A DNA stretch of 6,226 nt from Nitrospirota bacterium. Lineage in GTDB: Bacteria > Nitrospirota > JACRHJ01. Positions within the stretch are counted from its first letter, which is position 1. Every line of letters begins with the position of its first letter. Below are positions 1 to 5,565 of this stretch, one piece after another. The translations under genes were made by a program, and so were the position numbers. The stretch covers positions 1 to 6,226 of the forward strand of contig JAKAHE010000123.1 in NCBI GenBank assembly GCA_021815285.1. The letters run 5' to 3'. The notes beneath the pieces are model-generated. The model had not been told where the DNA came from, searched no databases, and saw only the letters and a program-made list of their open reading frames with translations.

Positions 1-154
1 GGACGATCACCTCCCGGTCGGAGACGGAAAAATCGATTGGCGGGAATTCTTCGACAAGCTCAAAAATCTCGCCGTTCAGCCCATCCACACCCTCGAAGCC
101 CACAGCGAGAAGGACGCGCTCGTGAGACTCGACAACCTGAGGAAATTTTTATGA
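1..154 (+). CDS. Sugar phosphate isomerase/epimerase-like TIM barrel protein, C-terminal fragment
   Basis: Reading from base 2 gives 50 codons ending in TGA at 152-154; the gene begins outside the window. The fragment opens with DDHLPVGDGKIDW, followed about 15 residues later by HTLEAH and a basic amphipathic tail ending in NLRKFL. The pattern HLPxGxGxIDW followed by a strand ending in LE is typical of the last strands of the AP-endonuclease-2/xylose-isomerase-like superfamily (IolE, sugar phosphate isomerases). In that family the Glu (residue 32 of the fragment) is usually a metal ligand of the TIM-barrel active site. Substrate and reaction cannot be read from this piece. Its TGA overlaps the ATG of the methyltransferase (ATGA at 151-154), so the two genes are probably cotranscribed and translationally coupled. 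Family assignment is from motif recognition without a search. Confidence 0.72.
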   Translation, partial: DDHLPVGDGKIDWREFFDKLKNLAVQPIHTLEAHSEKDALVRLDNLRKFL

Positions 155-984
155 GCCGCGCCGAACACAGGGAAAAACTGGCCTCCGCCTTCGATAAGGC
201 GAGCGAGGGATACGACCTGCCCGCGCTCCGCTTCTTTGCCGACAGCGCCCGGCACATGGTTTCGGACATGCGTCTCCAGGGCGGCGAAAGGCTTCTCGAC
301 GCCGCTACCGGCACCGGGCACGTCGCCATCGCCGCAGCAAAGGCGCTTCCCGGGGGCAGTGTGGTCGGGATAGACATATCCGACGGGATGCTGGCGAGGG
401 CACGGGCCAAGGCGAACAGTCTGGGCCTCGGGAACATATCCTTCGAACGGCGCGACCTTGAGGACACAGGGTTCCCGGACGATACATTCGACATCGCCTC
501 CTGCGCGTTCGGGATTTTCTTCCTGCCGGACATGTCGCGCGGGCTGAATTGTATCCTGCGGGTTGTCAAACCCGGCGGCATGATATACCTGACGAGCTTT
601 TGTTCCGGCCTGATGGAACCCATGCGCGGGATGCTCCTTGCGCGGCTGAAGGAACTCGGCGTGGAACCGCCGGAGTTTAGCTCCAGGCTCGACACGCCGG
701 AAAAGCTAACTGCGCTTCTTTCCTCCGCCGGTTGCCGGAATGTCGGCGTCAGGTCGAGACAGACAGGCTACCACATAAAGGACGCGCAGGAGTGGCTGGG
801 GATACTCACAAATACCGCATTCGGCGGCCCGCTCAACAGGCTCCCGGAAGACGACCGGGAGCGCATCATCGAAGAGCATTTAAAAGAAGTGGACAGCCTT
901 CGCGGTAAAGACGGCATCCGGCTCGACATAGAAGTCCTGTTCGCGCAGGCGGAAAAATCCGTGGCCTGCTCGTCATCGTCGTAA
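151..984 (+). CDS. Class I SAM-dependent methyltransferase (UbiE/MenG-like)
   Basis: 277 aa, cytosolic, no membrane segment. Predicted to transfer a methyl group from S-adenosylmethionine. Class I Rossmann motifs are in order: motif I LLDAATGTGHVA at about residues 48-59, the acidic end of strand 2 GIDIS (73-77, D75 expected to bind the SAM ribose), RRDLED (100-105) at post-II, FDIASCAFGIFFLPD (113-127) at motif IV, and LRVVKPGGMIYLTSF (136-150). The substrate-selecting part is the C-terminal 120 residues, which I cannot match to a known acceptor; UbiE/COQ5, MenG or a small-molecule methyltransferase are all possible. The ATG at 151 is chosen because it follows TGAGGA at 138-143 and overlaps the stop of the upstream isomerase gene. 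A longer TTG-initiated reading from base 37 would translate that gene out of frame into an Arg/Pro-rich tail. No clear intrinsic terminator follows. Confidence 0.87.
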   Translation: MSRAEHREKLASAFDKASEGYDLPALRFFADSARHMVSDMRLQGGERLLDAATGTGHVAIAAAKALPGGSVVGIDISDGMLARARAKANSLGLGNISFERRDLEDTGFPDDTFDIASCAFGIFFLPDMSRGLNCILRVVKPGGMIYLTSFCSGLMEPMRGMLLARLKELGVEPPEFSSRLDTPEKLTALLSSAGCRNVGVRSRQTGYHIKDAQEWLGILTNTAFGGPLNRLPEDDRERIIEEHLKEVDSLRGKDGIRLDIEVLFAQAEKSVACSSSS

Positions 985-1069
985 ATCGTTTATCCGTAAT
1001 TGCCGCTAAAGCGGGAACCCGGGTTTTACCTCTACCTGTCATTCAGCTTTGTCATAACGCCCCCTCTGT

Positions 1070-1092
1070 CCCCCTCTTATCTTAAGAGGGGG
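1070..1092. repeat. 10-bp perfect hairpin repeat, C/T-rich arm
   Basis: CCCCCTCTTA at 1070-1079 is the exact reverse complement of TAAGAGGGGG at 1083-1092, with TCT between. This is a strong hairpin with no U tract after it, so it is not a standard terminator. It is the first of several unrelated palindromes packed into 280 bases, and its form resembles dispersed intergenic repeats seen in many environmental bacterial genomes (from memory, not searched). Confidence 0.75.
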
Positions 1093-1122
1093 ATGAAGGT
1101 AAACCGAATTGTTAACCCGCCT

Positions 1123-1173
1123 GTCATTCTGAGCCCGTTCGACTCCGCTCAGGGCAGGCTCCGCGAAGAATCT
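1123..1173. repeat. Nested palindromic repeat of the TCATTCTGAGC type
   Basis: The element starts GTCATTCTGAGC and ends GCGAAGAATCT. Inner arms CTGAGC (1129-1134) and GCTCAG (1147-1152) pair, as do outer arms ATTCT (1126-1130) and AGAAT (1167-1171), giving a branched palindrome. I recognise this as a widely dispersed intergenic repeat type in bacterial genomes. It does not encode protein. Confidence 0.7.
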
Positions 1174-1192
1174 GTTTTTCTATTATCCTTCA

Positions 1193-1237
1193 CCCTCTCC
1201 CGGCCTTCGGCCACCCTCCCCCACAAGTGGAGAGGGG
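1193..1237. repeat. CCCTCTCC/GGAGAGGG palindromic repeat
   Basis: Outer arms CCCTCTCC (1193-1200) and GGAGAGGG (1229-1236) are exact reverse complements. Inside lie two smaller hairpins, GGCC-TTC-GGCC near 1202-1212 and CCAC-AA-GTGG at 1221-1230. This is a composite palindrome of a different family from its neighbours. Confidence 0.68.
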
Positions 1238-1247
1238 AAAGTCAAAC

Positions 1248-1273
1248 CCGTCATTCCCGCGAAAGCGGGGATC
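1248..1273. repeat. REP-like repeat, diverged copy of the GIY-YIG flanking repeat
   Basis: It starts CCGTCATTCCCGCGAA, identical to the first 16 bases of the repeat at 5821, then differs at a few positions (AGCGGGGATC in place of GGCGGGAATC). It forms a CCCGC/GCGGG hairpin. This is the third copy of that family in the window and lies more than 4.5 kb from the nuclease cassette. Confidence 0.78.
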
Positions 1274-1288
1274 TATGTTTTATCTAAA

Positions 1289-1349
1289 TTTGTAGCTGCC
1301 CGATTCATCGGGCGACTTTAAACCGCCCCATAAATGGGGCAGCTACAAA
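1289..1349. repeat. 61-bp double-hairpin element with 12-bp terminal inverted repeats
   Basis: TTTGTAGCTGCC at 1289-1300 is the exact reverse complement of GGCAGCTACAAA at 1338-1349. Each end continues into its own perfect 7-bp hairpin: GCCCGAT-TC-ATCGGGC (1298-1313) on the left and GCCCCAT-AA-ATGGGGC (1325-1340) on the right. A short AT spacer containing TTTAAA separates them. The two hairpins differ at one stem position, and both strands of the stem carry the change. No coding capacity; it looks like a non-autonomous palindromic element. Confidence 0.75.
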
Positions 1350-1486
1350 ACCGGGAATGGCTGATGTGGTTAGCTCATATCATGCAATAAACATAAGGAG
1401 AAGATCTCATCGGTTGGGAAAAATCACTATCCGTAGTAGCTGCGAATTGCTTTCTTAACATGCCGATTATTAAAATAAAAACATTA

Positions 1487-1502
1487 AAAAAACGCGTTTT
1501 TT
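1487..1502. other. Perfect A/T-armed palindrome around CGCG
   Basis: Six A, CGCG, six T form an exact 16-bp palindrome in otherwise featureless AT-rich DNA. It could act as a weak terminator in either direction for the convergent flanking genes, or as a protein-binding site. Neither can be shown from sequence. Confidence 0.3.
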
Positions 1503-1719
1503 AGGCGGTATCGGGAATGGTGCGGAAAACACACAAAACAGGCCCTTTTGTGCAAAAATCCGGGCGCGGGGAAGGCGTGTCGTTTTTCCTCGAAATGACT
1601 GGCTCAGGCTTATTTTACAAGGAGTTGCGCCACTCATAAATAACTTCTTATAAATGGATACTGGGATTGTAACCGATTGATAAACAAGGAATTATTTTTG
1701 CGGAACCATCGTTTTTTCA

Positions 1720-1735
1720 TGTTCCGCGTGGAACA
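1720..1735. promoter_or_regulatory. Candidate parS-like (ParB) site
   Basis: TGTTCCGCGTGGAACA differs by one base from the fully palindromic parS form TGTTCCACGTGGAACA used by ParB/Spo0J systems. The left half-site has G where parS has A. It begins in the non-coding gap and ends one base beyond the stop of the PP2C gene. It could instead be a hairpin at the 3' end of the PP2C transcript, although on that strand it is followed by an A-run rather than a T-run. No parA, parB or replication gene is nearby, so the call rests on the sequence match alone. Confidence 0.35.
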
Positions 1736-1736
1736 A

Positions 1737-2534
1737 TCAGAACTTCAGAACGACTACGGAAATATTGTCGGCGCCGCCGGCATCGTTAGCAGCCCTTACG
1801 AGCGCGTCGGCGCACACAAAGGGCGAGCCGGCGTTGGCGGCCAGAATCTCTGCTATTTTAAGGTCTTCGAGCATCCCGGTCAGGCCGTCGCTGCACAGAA
1901 GAAGGACGTCGCCCGGCTCCGGGACAAGGCCTGACATGTCCGCCTGCACGCCTTCCTTGGTCCCGAGCGCGCGCGTTATGACGTTCCGGAACGGGTGAAC
2001 CCTTGCCTGTCCAGGGGTTATCCGGCCCTCGGCGACCATTTCCTCCACCAGGGAATGATCCCGCGTAAGCCTCCTTAACTCCCCGTTTCTGAAGAGGTAA
2101 ATCCTCGAATCCCCAACGTGGGCAAGGGCAAGGCCGGTCAACCGACCTCCAACTCCGGCCTCCCCGCCGTTGTCATCTTTTTCGAGCAATGCCGCAGCGA
2201 CGGTGGTGCCCATCCCCTTCAGTCGCGGGTCGGATGCGGCCTTTTCAAGAACCTCTCTGTTGGCAAGATTTACGGCCTCAAAGAGCCTCTGCCCGGCATC
2301 CGCCTCGACCCTGAGCGCCTCGTCGGAAACGTCCTTAACCGTAACAATGGCGGAGGTTTTTACCCAGTCCCGGACAGCCTCGACGGCGGCGCGGCTCGCC
2401 ACCTCTCCGGCGGCGTGCCCGCCCATACCGTCGGCGACTACATAAAGCCCCAGGTCGTCGAAAACCCCTATGCTGTCTTCGTTTTTAAGCCTTTTCCTGC
2501 CCCTGTCGGTCTTCCCTGAGGATACAGGCCTCAT
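1737..2534 (-). CDS. PP2C-family serine/threonine protein phosphatase (Stp1/PrpC-like)
   Basis: 265 aa, a single PP2C domain of normal bacterial length; cytosolic, with no membrane segment. It should hydrolyse phosphoserine/phosphothreonine using two bound Mn or Mg ions. Motifs in order: TDRGRKRLKNED (about 9-20), VVADGMGGHAAGE (32-44, D35 and G36 expected at the metal site), GMGTT (107-111), HVGDSRIYLFRNGEL (139-153), the RDHS loop (158-161), HPFRNVITRALG (180-191), LLLCSDGLTGML (211-222, metal Asp 216) and GGADNISVVVL (253-263, metal Asp 256). All key acidic residues are present, so it should be active. Its ATG overlaps the stop of the upstream TPR gene (ATGA), implying coupled translation; only a weak AAGG precedes it. 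In many bacteria such phosphatases oppose Hanks-type kinases, but no kinase lies in this window. Confidence 0.95.
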   Translation of the reverse strand: MRPVSSGKTDRGRKRLKNEDSIGVFDDLGLYVVADGMGGHAAGEVASRAAVEAVRDWVKTSAIVTVKDVSDEALRVEADAGQRLFEAVNLANREVLEKAASDPRLKGMGTTVAAALLEKDDNGGEAGVGGRLTGLALAHVGDSRIYLFRNGELRRLTRDHSLVEEMVAEGRITPGQARVHPFRNVITRALGTKEGVQADMSGLVPEPGDVLLLCSDGLTGMLEDLKIAEILAANAGSPFVCADALVRAANDAGGADNISVVVLKF

Positions 2535-3106
2535 TTGGCCTTAGCGGCTGGCGCGGCGCCCTTAGCCTGCGGCTGGGAGGGCTGAAGCGGCTGACCGTTC
2601 GGGCCGAGGGGGGCAAGGGAGCGCGCCTTTGCGAACGTCTCCTGGGCCTCCTTTTCCTTACCCATGCGCGAAAGTATCAGGGCCTTGTTGTAATAAGCCC
2701 TAACGTACGAGGGGTTTATCTTTATGGCCTCGCTGAACGCATCGAGGGCCTGCTGGTTTTCTCCGAGCATGGCGTAGGCGTTGCCCTTGTTGTAATAAGG
2801 CTGCGGGACGTTTGGCGCTATAAGTATGGATTTGTCATACTCGGCAATGGCTTCCTGTTTCCTTCCCATCTCCGAAAGGACGTTCCCAAGGAAGAAATGG
2901 GCCTCCGGGTTCTGCGGATTAAGATTTACCGCTTTGGTAAATAAATCAAGGGATTGCTGCAAATTACCCTGCTTGTATGCGGTCTTCCCCGCCTTCAGCA
3001 GCCCCTGCTCGGTCTGAGGCGCCTTCTTTGCGCATCCGATTGGAATTATGGCTACCAGGGCCACAGCCGAAAGAAAAACCGCAATCCTCTTCGCTCCTCT
3101 TGTCAT
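2531..3106 (-). CDS. TPR-repeat lipoprotein
   Basis: 191 aa. Residues 1-24 form a signal peptide (basic TRGAKR, then a hydrophobic core) ending at IPIGC, so Cys25 is the likely lipid-modified residue. The Pro at -3 is unusual for a lipobox, but Cys and the preceding Gly fit. Four tandem tetratricopeptide repeats follow at about 33-65, 66-99, 100-133 and 134-166, with the usual W/Y, G-Y/F-A and P-end positions (for example AYYNKALILSRMGKEKEA). The tail is a low-complexity Pro/Gln/Ala/Lys linker. TPR proteins of this kind are protein-protein scaffolds, probably on the periplasmic face of a membrane. The ATG is preceded by GGGGAGG only three bases away, a tight but strong ribosome site. It is the first gene of a two-gene unit with the PP2C phosphatase, with overlapping stop and start. 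Binding partner unknown. Confidence 0.9.
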   Translation of the reverse strand: MTRGAKRIAVFLSAVALVAIIPIGCAKKAPQTEQGLLKAGKTAYKQGNLQQSLDLFTKAVNLNPQNPEAHFFLGNVLSEMGRKQEAIAEYDKSILIAPNVPQPYYNKGNAYAMLGENQQALDAFSEAIKINPSYVRAYYNKALILSRMGKEKEAQETFAKARSLAPLGPNGQPLQPSQPQAKGAAPAAKAK

Positions 3107-3109
3107 CTA

Positions 3110-3116
3110 CCTCCCC
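3110..3116 (-). promoter_or_regulatory. Ribosome binding site of the TPR gene
   Basis: On the minus strand GGGGAGG is followed by TAG and then the ATG at 3106. Spacing is only three bases, shorter than usual, but there is no better start nearby and the signal peptide begins directly at this ATG. Confidence 0.65.
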
Positions 3117-3206
3117 TTTCTTTTTTTATTACCATGAATTAATAATACCTTAACCCTGTATTTTTTCTCACAAATGGGGGTGTATGTCAAGCGGATAAAA
3201 TTTTTA

Positions 3207-3235
3207 TTGACAACCACAATATATTGTGCTATAAA
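3207..3235 (+). promoter_or_regulatory. Sigma-70 promoter of nrdD
   Basis: A perfect -35 TTGACA (3207-3212), a 17-base spacer and -10 TATAAA (3230-3235), preceded by TGC, which makes an extended -10. The transcription start is expected near 3242, giving a leader of about 135 nt before the nrdD ATG. The spacer is almost entirely an NrdR box, so the promoter looks built for repression by NrdR. Confidence 0.88.
3214..3229. promoter_or_regulatory. NrdR box 1
   Basis: The core CACAATATATTGTG (3215-3228) is a perfect 14-bp palindrome. The 16-mer matches the published NrdR-box consensus acaCwAtATaTwGtgt at 14 of 16 positions; only the two outermost bases differ. It fills the gap between the -35 and -10 of the nrdD promoter. 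NrdR is the nucleotide-sensing zinc-finger/ATP-cone repressor of ribonucleotide reductase genes. Confidence 0.88.
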
Positions 3236-3245
3236 TATTTTTACA

Positions 3246-3261
3246 ACTCAACATATTGAAT
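3246..3261. promoter_or_regulatory. NrdR box 2
   Basis: ACTCAACATATTGAAT matches the NrdR-box consensus at 12 of 16 positions and its central ten-base core at 9 of 10. It starts exactly 32 bases after box 1 (16-base gap, about three helical turns), the spacing typical of paired NrdR boxes. It covers the region just downstream of the -10, where transcription should start. Confidence 0.78.
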
Positions 3262-3270
3262 ATCCTGTGG

Positions 3271-3368
3271 GCAAGGCTGGGGATTTGAACCCTGATATGC
3301 TCTGGAAAGCCTGTGGACTACCTGATGAACATATCTCTTGCGCCCCCCGTCGGAGGGGCATCTGCAAG
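3271..3368 (+). other. Structured nrdD leader with competing pairings
   Basis: The leader between the promoter and the nrdD start contains CTTGC at 3337-3341, which can pair either with GCAAG at 3271-3275 or with GCAAG at 3364-3368. The second pairing would close over a strong GCCCC/GGGGC hairpin (3342-3359) and cover part of the AAGGAGG ribosome site. AGGCT (3274-3278) can also pair with AGCCT (3308-3312). I do not recognise a known riboswitch. A translational switch is only a possibility. Confidence 0.3.
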
Positions 3369-3372
3369 GAGG
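3366..3372 (+). promoter_or_regulatory. Ribosome binding site of nrdD
   Basis: AAGGAGG, four bases upstream of the ATG at 3377. This decides the start: an earlier in-frame TTG at 3338 lies inside the leader hairpin region, and the later ATG at 3464 has no ribosome site. Confidence 0.88.
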
Positions 3373-3376
3373 AACC

Positions 3377-5548
3377 ATGCTCGGCCCTGAAGATCTGATA
3401 CTTACGCCCCCGGAGACCGGCCTGCCGGCTGAGCCGGACCTTTTCGCGGGCGAGACTACGGACATGGCGCTTTTTGTCCGGACATCGGACGACCAGGTCG
3501 TTACCTGGGATCGAGTGCGGATTGTAGACGCGCTTGTCCGGGAGACATCCATAGACCGGGCTACTGCGGACGCCATATCCCTTGAAGTCGAGCGCGTGAT
3601 AACCGCGGCGAGGATAAGGAAGCTTACGGCGGCGCTGGTGCGCGAGCTCGTGGACGCGAAGCTCGTGGAATACGGCCTTGAGTCCGCCCGCAGGAAGCAC
3701 ATGCGCCTGGGCGTGCCGCTCTACGACGTCGAGAGGCTCATCCTCTGTCAGAACAAGGAAAACGCCAATATCCCGCACGGGCCGGAGGCGACAAACCTAA
3801 CCCTTGCCGAGAGCATAAAGAAGGATTACGCGCTCCACGAGGTATTCTCCGAAGACGTTTCGGACGCGCACATGCGCGGCGCGATTCACCTGCACGACCT
3901 GGGATTTATAGACAGGCCTTACTGCTCCGGCCAGTCGCTCGAATACGTGAAGAAGTTCGGGCTTGCGATGCCCAACTCCCTTGCCGTTGCGAAACCGGCA
4001 AAACACGCCGAAGTCCTGCTTGCGCACATGGTAAAGTTCTCCGCCGCGCTCCAGAGCCACTTCGCGGGCGCGATAGGCTGGGACGCCGTCAACCTCTTCT
4101 TCGCCCCATACATAGAAGGCATGAGCGACGCGGAGATACACCAGCTCGCCCAGATGATTATCTTTGAATACTCCCAGCAGGCGGTGGCCAGGGGCGGCCA
4201 GGCGATATTCTCCGACATCAATCTCTACTGGGAAATCCCAAGGCATTTCGAGACCGTCCCCGCCATCGGCCCAGGCGGAAAATATACCGGCAAGAGCTAC
4301 GGCGAATACGGCGAGTGGGCAAGGAAACTCCTCTGGGCGCTCTTCGACGTATACATGGAAGGCGACGGCATGGGAAGGCCGTTCTTCTTCCCGAAGCCGC
4401 TCGTTCACATAACGGAGAAGTTCTTCCATACGGAAGGCCATCGGGACTTCCTTACCCATATCGCAAGGTGTTCCGCGAAAATGGGCAATACCTACTACGT
4501 GTTTGATAGAGGTGATACGGCGAAGATCTCCGAGTGCTGCCGGCTCTCCTTCAAGCTGGAGAAGCAGGACTTCGAGGACGCCCGCGAACCCTGGAAGATG
4601 AGATATTCCGCTCTCCAGAACGTGACGCTGAACCTGCCCCGTATCGCATACGAGGCCAAGGGGTCCGAGTCCGAGCTTTTCAGAATACTATCCGAACGCA
4701 TGGAGACGGCGGCCAGGGCGCACATGCAGAAACGCTACTTCATCGAGCGGCTCCTGTCCTTCGGCGAAAACGGCCCGCTGGCGCTTCTTACGATGAACAA
4801 AGACGGCGCGCCGTATCTCAGGATGAACCGCGTATCATACTTAATCGGCATGGTGGGCTTAAACGAGATGGTGAAGGTGCACACGGGCCGCGAGATGCAC
4901 GAAGGCGCGCCTTACCTGAAATACGGCCTCAAGGTGATTGCCCAGATGAAGCTCCTCACGGAGCGGCTGGCGGAGAAGCACGGGATGCGTTTCGTCCTGG
5001 AGCAGACACCGGCGGAATCCACCGCGCACCGCTTCGCAAAGCTCGATCTTCGCTACCACTCCCCGGCATCGGGCCACGCCGTGAAGGGCGACATATCCAG
5101 AGGCACGGTATACTACACGAACTCGACTTACATACCGGTTTCGGCGCCCGTCGGGCCGATTACCCGCGTGCGCACGGAAGGGCTTTTCCACCCGATGATA
5201 GAAGCCGGGTCTCTCACGCACATCTGGCTCGGCGAGGCGGAACCGTCGGCAGAGTCCGTCGCAAGTTTTGTCGAGAAGATATTCCGGAATACACAGAACG
5301 ACCAGGTTACGCTCTCCCCGGAGTTCACGGCCTGCGACGGCTGCGGGAAGACGACGCGCGGAATTCACGAGTCCTGCCCGTCCTGCGGTTCCGAGGAGGT
5401 GGACGCCATCACGCGCATAACCGGATATTTCACGAAGGTGTCGTCCTGGAACAAGGGGAAGATCGGCGAGCTTAAAGACCGTTTCAGGAACGAGCCGTTC
5501 TTAAGGAAAGAAGAACAAACGCCGGAGACCGTCCTGGCGGGAGAATAA
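3377..5548 (+). CDS. nrdD: Anaerobic (class III) ribonucleoside-triphosphate reductase, large subunit
   Basis: 723 aa. Reduces ribonucleoside triphosphates to deoxy forms for DNA synthesis without oxygen, using a protein glycyl radical. After a 30-residue lead, residues 31-118 form an ATP cone (VRTSDDQVVTWDR to RRKHMRLGVPLYD) that senses ATP/dATP. The catalytic barrel follows: LHDLGFIDRPYCSGQSLEYV carries Cys183, the likely thiyl-radical cysteine, and ISECCRLSF carries adjacent Cys387 and Cys388. Near the C-terminus, C653-x2-C656-x10-C667-x2-C670 is the structural zinc site. Gly683 in RITGYF is the glycyl-radical residue, followed by WNKGKIGELKDR, typical of the family. Activation needs the radical-SAM enzyme NrdG, whose gene is not in the window. 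A consensus promoter with tandem NrdR boxes lies upstream. The gene is complete, with no frameshift. Reductant subtype (formate or thioredoxin) not settled here. Confidence 0.97.
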   Translation: MLGPEDLILTPPETGLPAEPDLFAGETTDMALFVRTSDDQVVTWDRVRIVDALVRETSIDRATADAISLEVERVITAARIRKLTAALVRELVDAKLVEYGLESARRKHMRLGVPLYDVERLILCQNKENANIPHGPEATNLTLAESIKKDYALHEVFSEDVSDAHMRGAIHLHDLGFIDRPYCSGQSLEYVKKFGLAMPNSLAVAKPAKHAEVLLAHMVKFSAALQSHFAGAIGWDAVNLFFAPYIEGMSDAEIHQLAQMIIFEYSQQAVARGGQAIFSDINLYWEIPRHFETVPAIGPGGKYTGKSYGEYGEWARKLLWALFDVYMEGDGMGRPFFFPKPLVHITEKFFHTEGHRDFLTHIARCSAKMGNTYYVFDRGDTAKISECCRLSFKLEKQDFEDAREPWKMRYSALQNVTLNLPRIAYEAKGSESELFRILSERMETAARAHMQKRYFIERLLSFGENGPLALLTMNKDGAPYLRMNRVSYLIGMVGLNEMVKVHTGREMHEGAPYLKYGLKVIAQMKLLTERLAEKHGMRFVLEQTPAESTAHRFAKLDLRYHSPASGHAVKGDISRGTVYYTNSTYIPVSAPVGPITRVRTEGLFHPMIEAGSLTHIWLGEAEPSAESVASFVEKIFRNTQNDQVTLSPEFTACDGCGKTTRGIHESCPSCGSEEVDAITRITGYFTKVSSWNKGKIGELKDRFRNEPFLRKEEQTPETVLAGE

Positions 5549-5565
5549 AAGTGGAAAACTCAGCA

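Larger units (their letters stand above)
985..1736. other. Gene-free intergenic region with palindromic repeats
   Basis: About 750 bases lie between the methyltransferase and the convergent PP2C gene, with no reading frame on either strand that looks coding. The reading frames from 1000 and 1677 only translate repeat DNA or the antisense of PP2C. The left half (about 1070-1349) is almost solid palindromic repeat, annotated separately. The right half (1350-1719) is AT-richer and holds only weak inverted repeats, such as CACAAAA/TTTTGTG at 1532-1552 and the A/T palindrome at 1487-1502. I see no RNA gene and no convincing promoter. Neither flanking gene has a textbook terminator here, so the palindromes may serve that role. 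Confidence 0.7.

Noticed and set aside
37..150. Upstream TTG-initiated extension of the methyltransferase
   Set aside because: It translates the 3' end of the isomerase gene out of frame into Arg/Pro-rich sequence; the ATG at 151 has a ribosome site and an ATGA overlap.
1003..1027. Terminator after the methyltransferase (CCGCT/AGCGG hairpin and TTTT)
   Set aside because: The T-run lies about ten bases from the stem and is only four long; competing pairings make it unconvincing.
1000..1287. 95-codon plus-strand open frame
   Set aside because: It only reads through the cluster of palindromic repeats, has no ribosome site and does not look like protein.
1070..1349. CRISPR array
   Set aside because: The repeats are of different families, palindromic and unevenly spaced; there are no identical direct repeats with unique spacers.
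1720..1735. Intrinsic terminator of the PP2C gene
   Set aside because: On the minus strand the hairpin is followed by A residues, not T residues.
3185..3190. Minus-strand TTGACA as the -35 of the TPR/PP2C operon
   Set aside because: No acceptable -10 lies 16-18 bases downstream; the best TATTAT (3147-3142) has no good -35 partner.
3322..3328. Hammerhead ribozyme core (CTGATGA)
   Set aside because: The required GAAA, stem II and cleavage-site arrangement cannot be fitted around it.
3271..3341. Functional minus-strand tRNA gene
   Set aside because: The T-loop fits, but the anticodon and D stems do not pair and two T-stem pairs are mismatched.
3797..4459. 220-codon minus-strand open frame inside nrdD
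   Set aside because: It is the antisense shadow of a well-conserved GC-rich gene; there are no independent signals.
4534..5475. 313-codon plus-strand open frame overlapping nrdD
   Set aside because: It is an Arg/Gly-rich out-of-frame reading of nrdD, which has clear catalytic and zinc motifs in the other frame.
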